In this document: positions 62,712 through 64,000 of the stretch, in pieces
How the letters are laid out: each line of letters starts with the position of its first letter
Position numbering within the stretch: position 1 is the first letter of the stretch
From: Chitinophagaceae bacterium
GTDB lineage: Bacteria; Bacteroidota; Bacteroidia; Chitinophagales; Chitinophagaceae
DNA length: 64,000 nucleotides
Assembly: GCA_019752295.1 (NCBI GenBank)
Contig: JAIEMK010000012.1
Span: 1-64,000 of the forward strand
Direction of reading: 5' to 3'
Translations under genes and position numbers: made by a program
The notes under the pieces: model-generated
What the model was told of the DNA's origin: nothing
Database searches by the model: none
The model's input: only the letters and a program-made list of their open reading frames with translations

Positions 62712-63926
62712 TTAAGACAATAAGCAAATGTAAAATTTTTTGACTGGCGCGGAAAGGTTTTGCTGGATTAATGCATTATCAATCATCGAAATGTCTTTTA
62801 CCATGCCGTCTTTGAACAGAATATTGATTCTTTCGTCGAGGGTTTGGTAAAGGGTGTTACTTGCTTCTCCTGTGAAACATAAATACCTTACATCGTCGGG
62901 ACTGATCTTAAAATCGCGAACTGCTTCTTTTTGTTTTTCCTGAATAAAGAGTTCTTCAAATTCTTCAGACTGTATTCTGGATCGATACAATTTACGATTA
63001 AGGAGCCTGTTGCATAAAATCTGTAGAATCCTGTCGGGATGTCGGCTCCAGACCTTCACGGCGTGCATTACATCGTGGTCGTCGAGGGAACAAAATTTCT
63101 TTAATGCGTCGGTATTCATCTCCCCATCAAAATCGCCCAGAAAAAAATCAAGTGATGTGTGGGTTTGTATGAAGGGATCGGTTTTTTTATAGATTTCACG
63201 AACTCTTTCCAGAATTTTTACCAGCATTTTTTCTGCGGCTAATACTGTTTTGTGGAGGTAAACCTGCCAATACATTTGGCGTCGGGCTACTAAAAATTTT
63301 TCTACGCTGTAAATGCCTTTTTCTTCCACCATCAATTGTCCGCGGTGTACTACCAGCATTTTAAGAATCCGGTCGTAACCAATTACTCCTTCACTCACTC
63401 CCGAAAAAAAACTGTCGCGACTCAGGTAATCCATCCGGTCCATGTCGAGTTGACCGCTGATCAACTGGTGCAGAAAGGGTTTGGGGTATTGATTGGTAAA
63501 TATCTGAATGGCCAAATCCAGATCCCCTTTCAGATCGCCATTCATTTCCTGCATAATCTGATTCGAGAGTTGTTCGTGGTGAACTCCCTGTACCAAAACC
63601 TGCTCCAATGCGTGTGAATAGGGTCCGTGTCCGATATCGTGCAATAAGATTGCGGCTTTCACAGCAACTGCTTCCTCATCTGTAATTTCTACCCCTTTTG
63701 CGCGAAGCTCCATCACTGCATTGCACATTAAATGATAGGCGCCCAACGAATGCAACAGTCTGGTATGCACAGCTCCGGGATATACCAATTGCGCCAAAGC
63801 CATTTGGTGTATGCGTCGAAGACGCTGGTAATAAGGGTGTGCAAGTATGGCAAAAATTAACGGATGATCGATGGTGATAAAGCCATATACCGGGTCGTTA
63901 ATGATTTTTCTTTTAGTCTGATTCAT
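62712..63926 (-). CDS. HD-domain phosphohydrolase (dGTPase-like)
   Basis: A 404-aa protein starting at the ATG at 63926 (MNQTKRKIINDPVYGFI). HD residues are visible as HTRLLHSLG (His54), HDIGHGPYSH (His96, Asp97, His100) and a later MDYLSRDSF (Asp). The family includes SAMHD1-like dNTP triphosphohydrolases, and the Bacteroidota homologue always lies before lpxD. It may regulate nucleotide pools or have a different substrate. Confidence 0.9.
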   Translation of the reverse strand: MNQTKRKIINDPVYGFITIDHPLIFAILAHPYYQRLRRIHQMALAQLVYPGAVHTRLLHSLGAYHLMCNAVMELRAKGVEITDEEAVAVKAAILLHDIGHGPYSHALEQVLVQGVHHEQLSNQIMQEMNGDLKGDLDLAIQIFTNQYPKPFLHQLISGQLDMDRMDYLSRDSFFSGVSEGVIGYDRILKMLVVHRGQLMVEEKGIYSVEKFLVARRQMYWQVYLHKTVLAAEKMLVKILERVREIYKKTDPFIQTHTSLDFFLGDFDGEMNTDALKKFCSLDDHDVMHAVKVWSRHPDRILQILCNRLLNRKLYRSRIQSEEFEELFIQEKQKEAVRDFKISPDDVRYLCFTGEASNTLYQTLDERINILFKDGMVKDISMIDNALIQQNLSAPVKKFYICLLS

Positions 63927-64000
63927 GCTGGTGCTGAATTGGATAATCAACTGTTTGGAATTCACGAAAATACAAATACCAAAACGATTCAACAGGTTCA

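Noticed and set aside
1-64000. tRNA, rRNA or CRISPR arrays
   Set aside because: No rRNA segment, tRNA T-loop consensus in a foldable context or regularly spaced repeats were seen on reading; a tRNAscan or CRISPR search would settle it.

Overview
The window is a stretch of Bacteroidota chromosome, most likely from the Chitinophagaceae or a close relative. The support is a fused LpxC-FabZ gene inside an lpxD / lpxC-fabZ / lpxA cluster, an RprY-type response regulator, DUF3098 and DUF6263 proteins, Tricorn-like and DPP IV-like exoproteases, promoters of the Bacteroidota -33/-7 type (TTTG, about 19 nt, TAnnTTTG) and the near absence of Shine-Dalgarno sequences. No rRNA, tRNA or CRISPR array was seen. 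About 65 genes are supported.

Left part (1-11 kb): the end of a TPR-like protein gene, a membrane protein with a small winged-helix regulator, and a 460-base gap holding a hairpin-rich REP/MITE-like element. Then comes a minus-strand block that is the most interesting part of the window. Two adjacent genes at 9526-9937 encode 63-64 aa peptides with double-glycine leaders and very hydrophobic, Gly/Ala-rich cores carrying two Cys each. After a strong 15-bp hairpin follow, in tight series, an ABC ATPase, a polytopic membrane protein, a second membrane protein, a membrane-anchored thioredoxin-fold protein with a CxxC motif, a C39-peptidase ABC exporter and a DUF6263 protein. A PAS-LuxR type regulator gene lies just upstream. 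This looks like a complete two-peptide bacteriocin-like secretion system with a possible disulfide step. The specific combination appears uncharacterised; that is inference.

Middle part (11-31 kb): mostly housekeeping genes. They include an ABC-2 exporter, a LolA-like protein, an aldose epimerase, pdxA, rsmA, a 2-hydroxyacid dehydrogenase, greA (with a terminator-like hairpin in its leader), HIT, ruvC, a flippase-like protein, DUF3108, an MBL hydrolase, a UMF1-type MFS transporter, uppP, DUF3098, ftsX, leuS and a DPP IV-like peptidase.

Right-middle part (31-53 kb): an LRR protein, a GMC oxidoreductase with its small subunit, a Tricorn-like protease, a MarR regulator with an NmrA-type reductase (each preceded by the same palindromic operator), ruvB, an RprY-like regulator, recQ, copA, tsaE, alanine dehydrogenase, and exported Gfo/Idh/MocA, FGE-like, ApbE and TIM-barrel proteins.

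Right end (53-64 kb): an lpxD paralogue, several small proteins (DinB-like, GDCCVxC, DUF1569), an alpha/beta hydrolase lipoprotein, an M19 dipeptidase, an STM3941-like protein, a lone ABC ATPase, and the lipid A cluster lpxA, lpxC-fabZ, lpxD preceded by an HD-domain phosphohydrolase gene.
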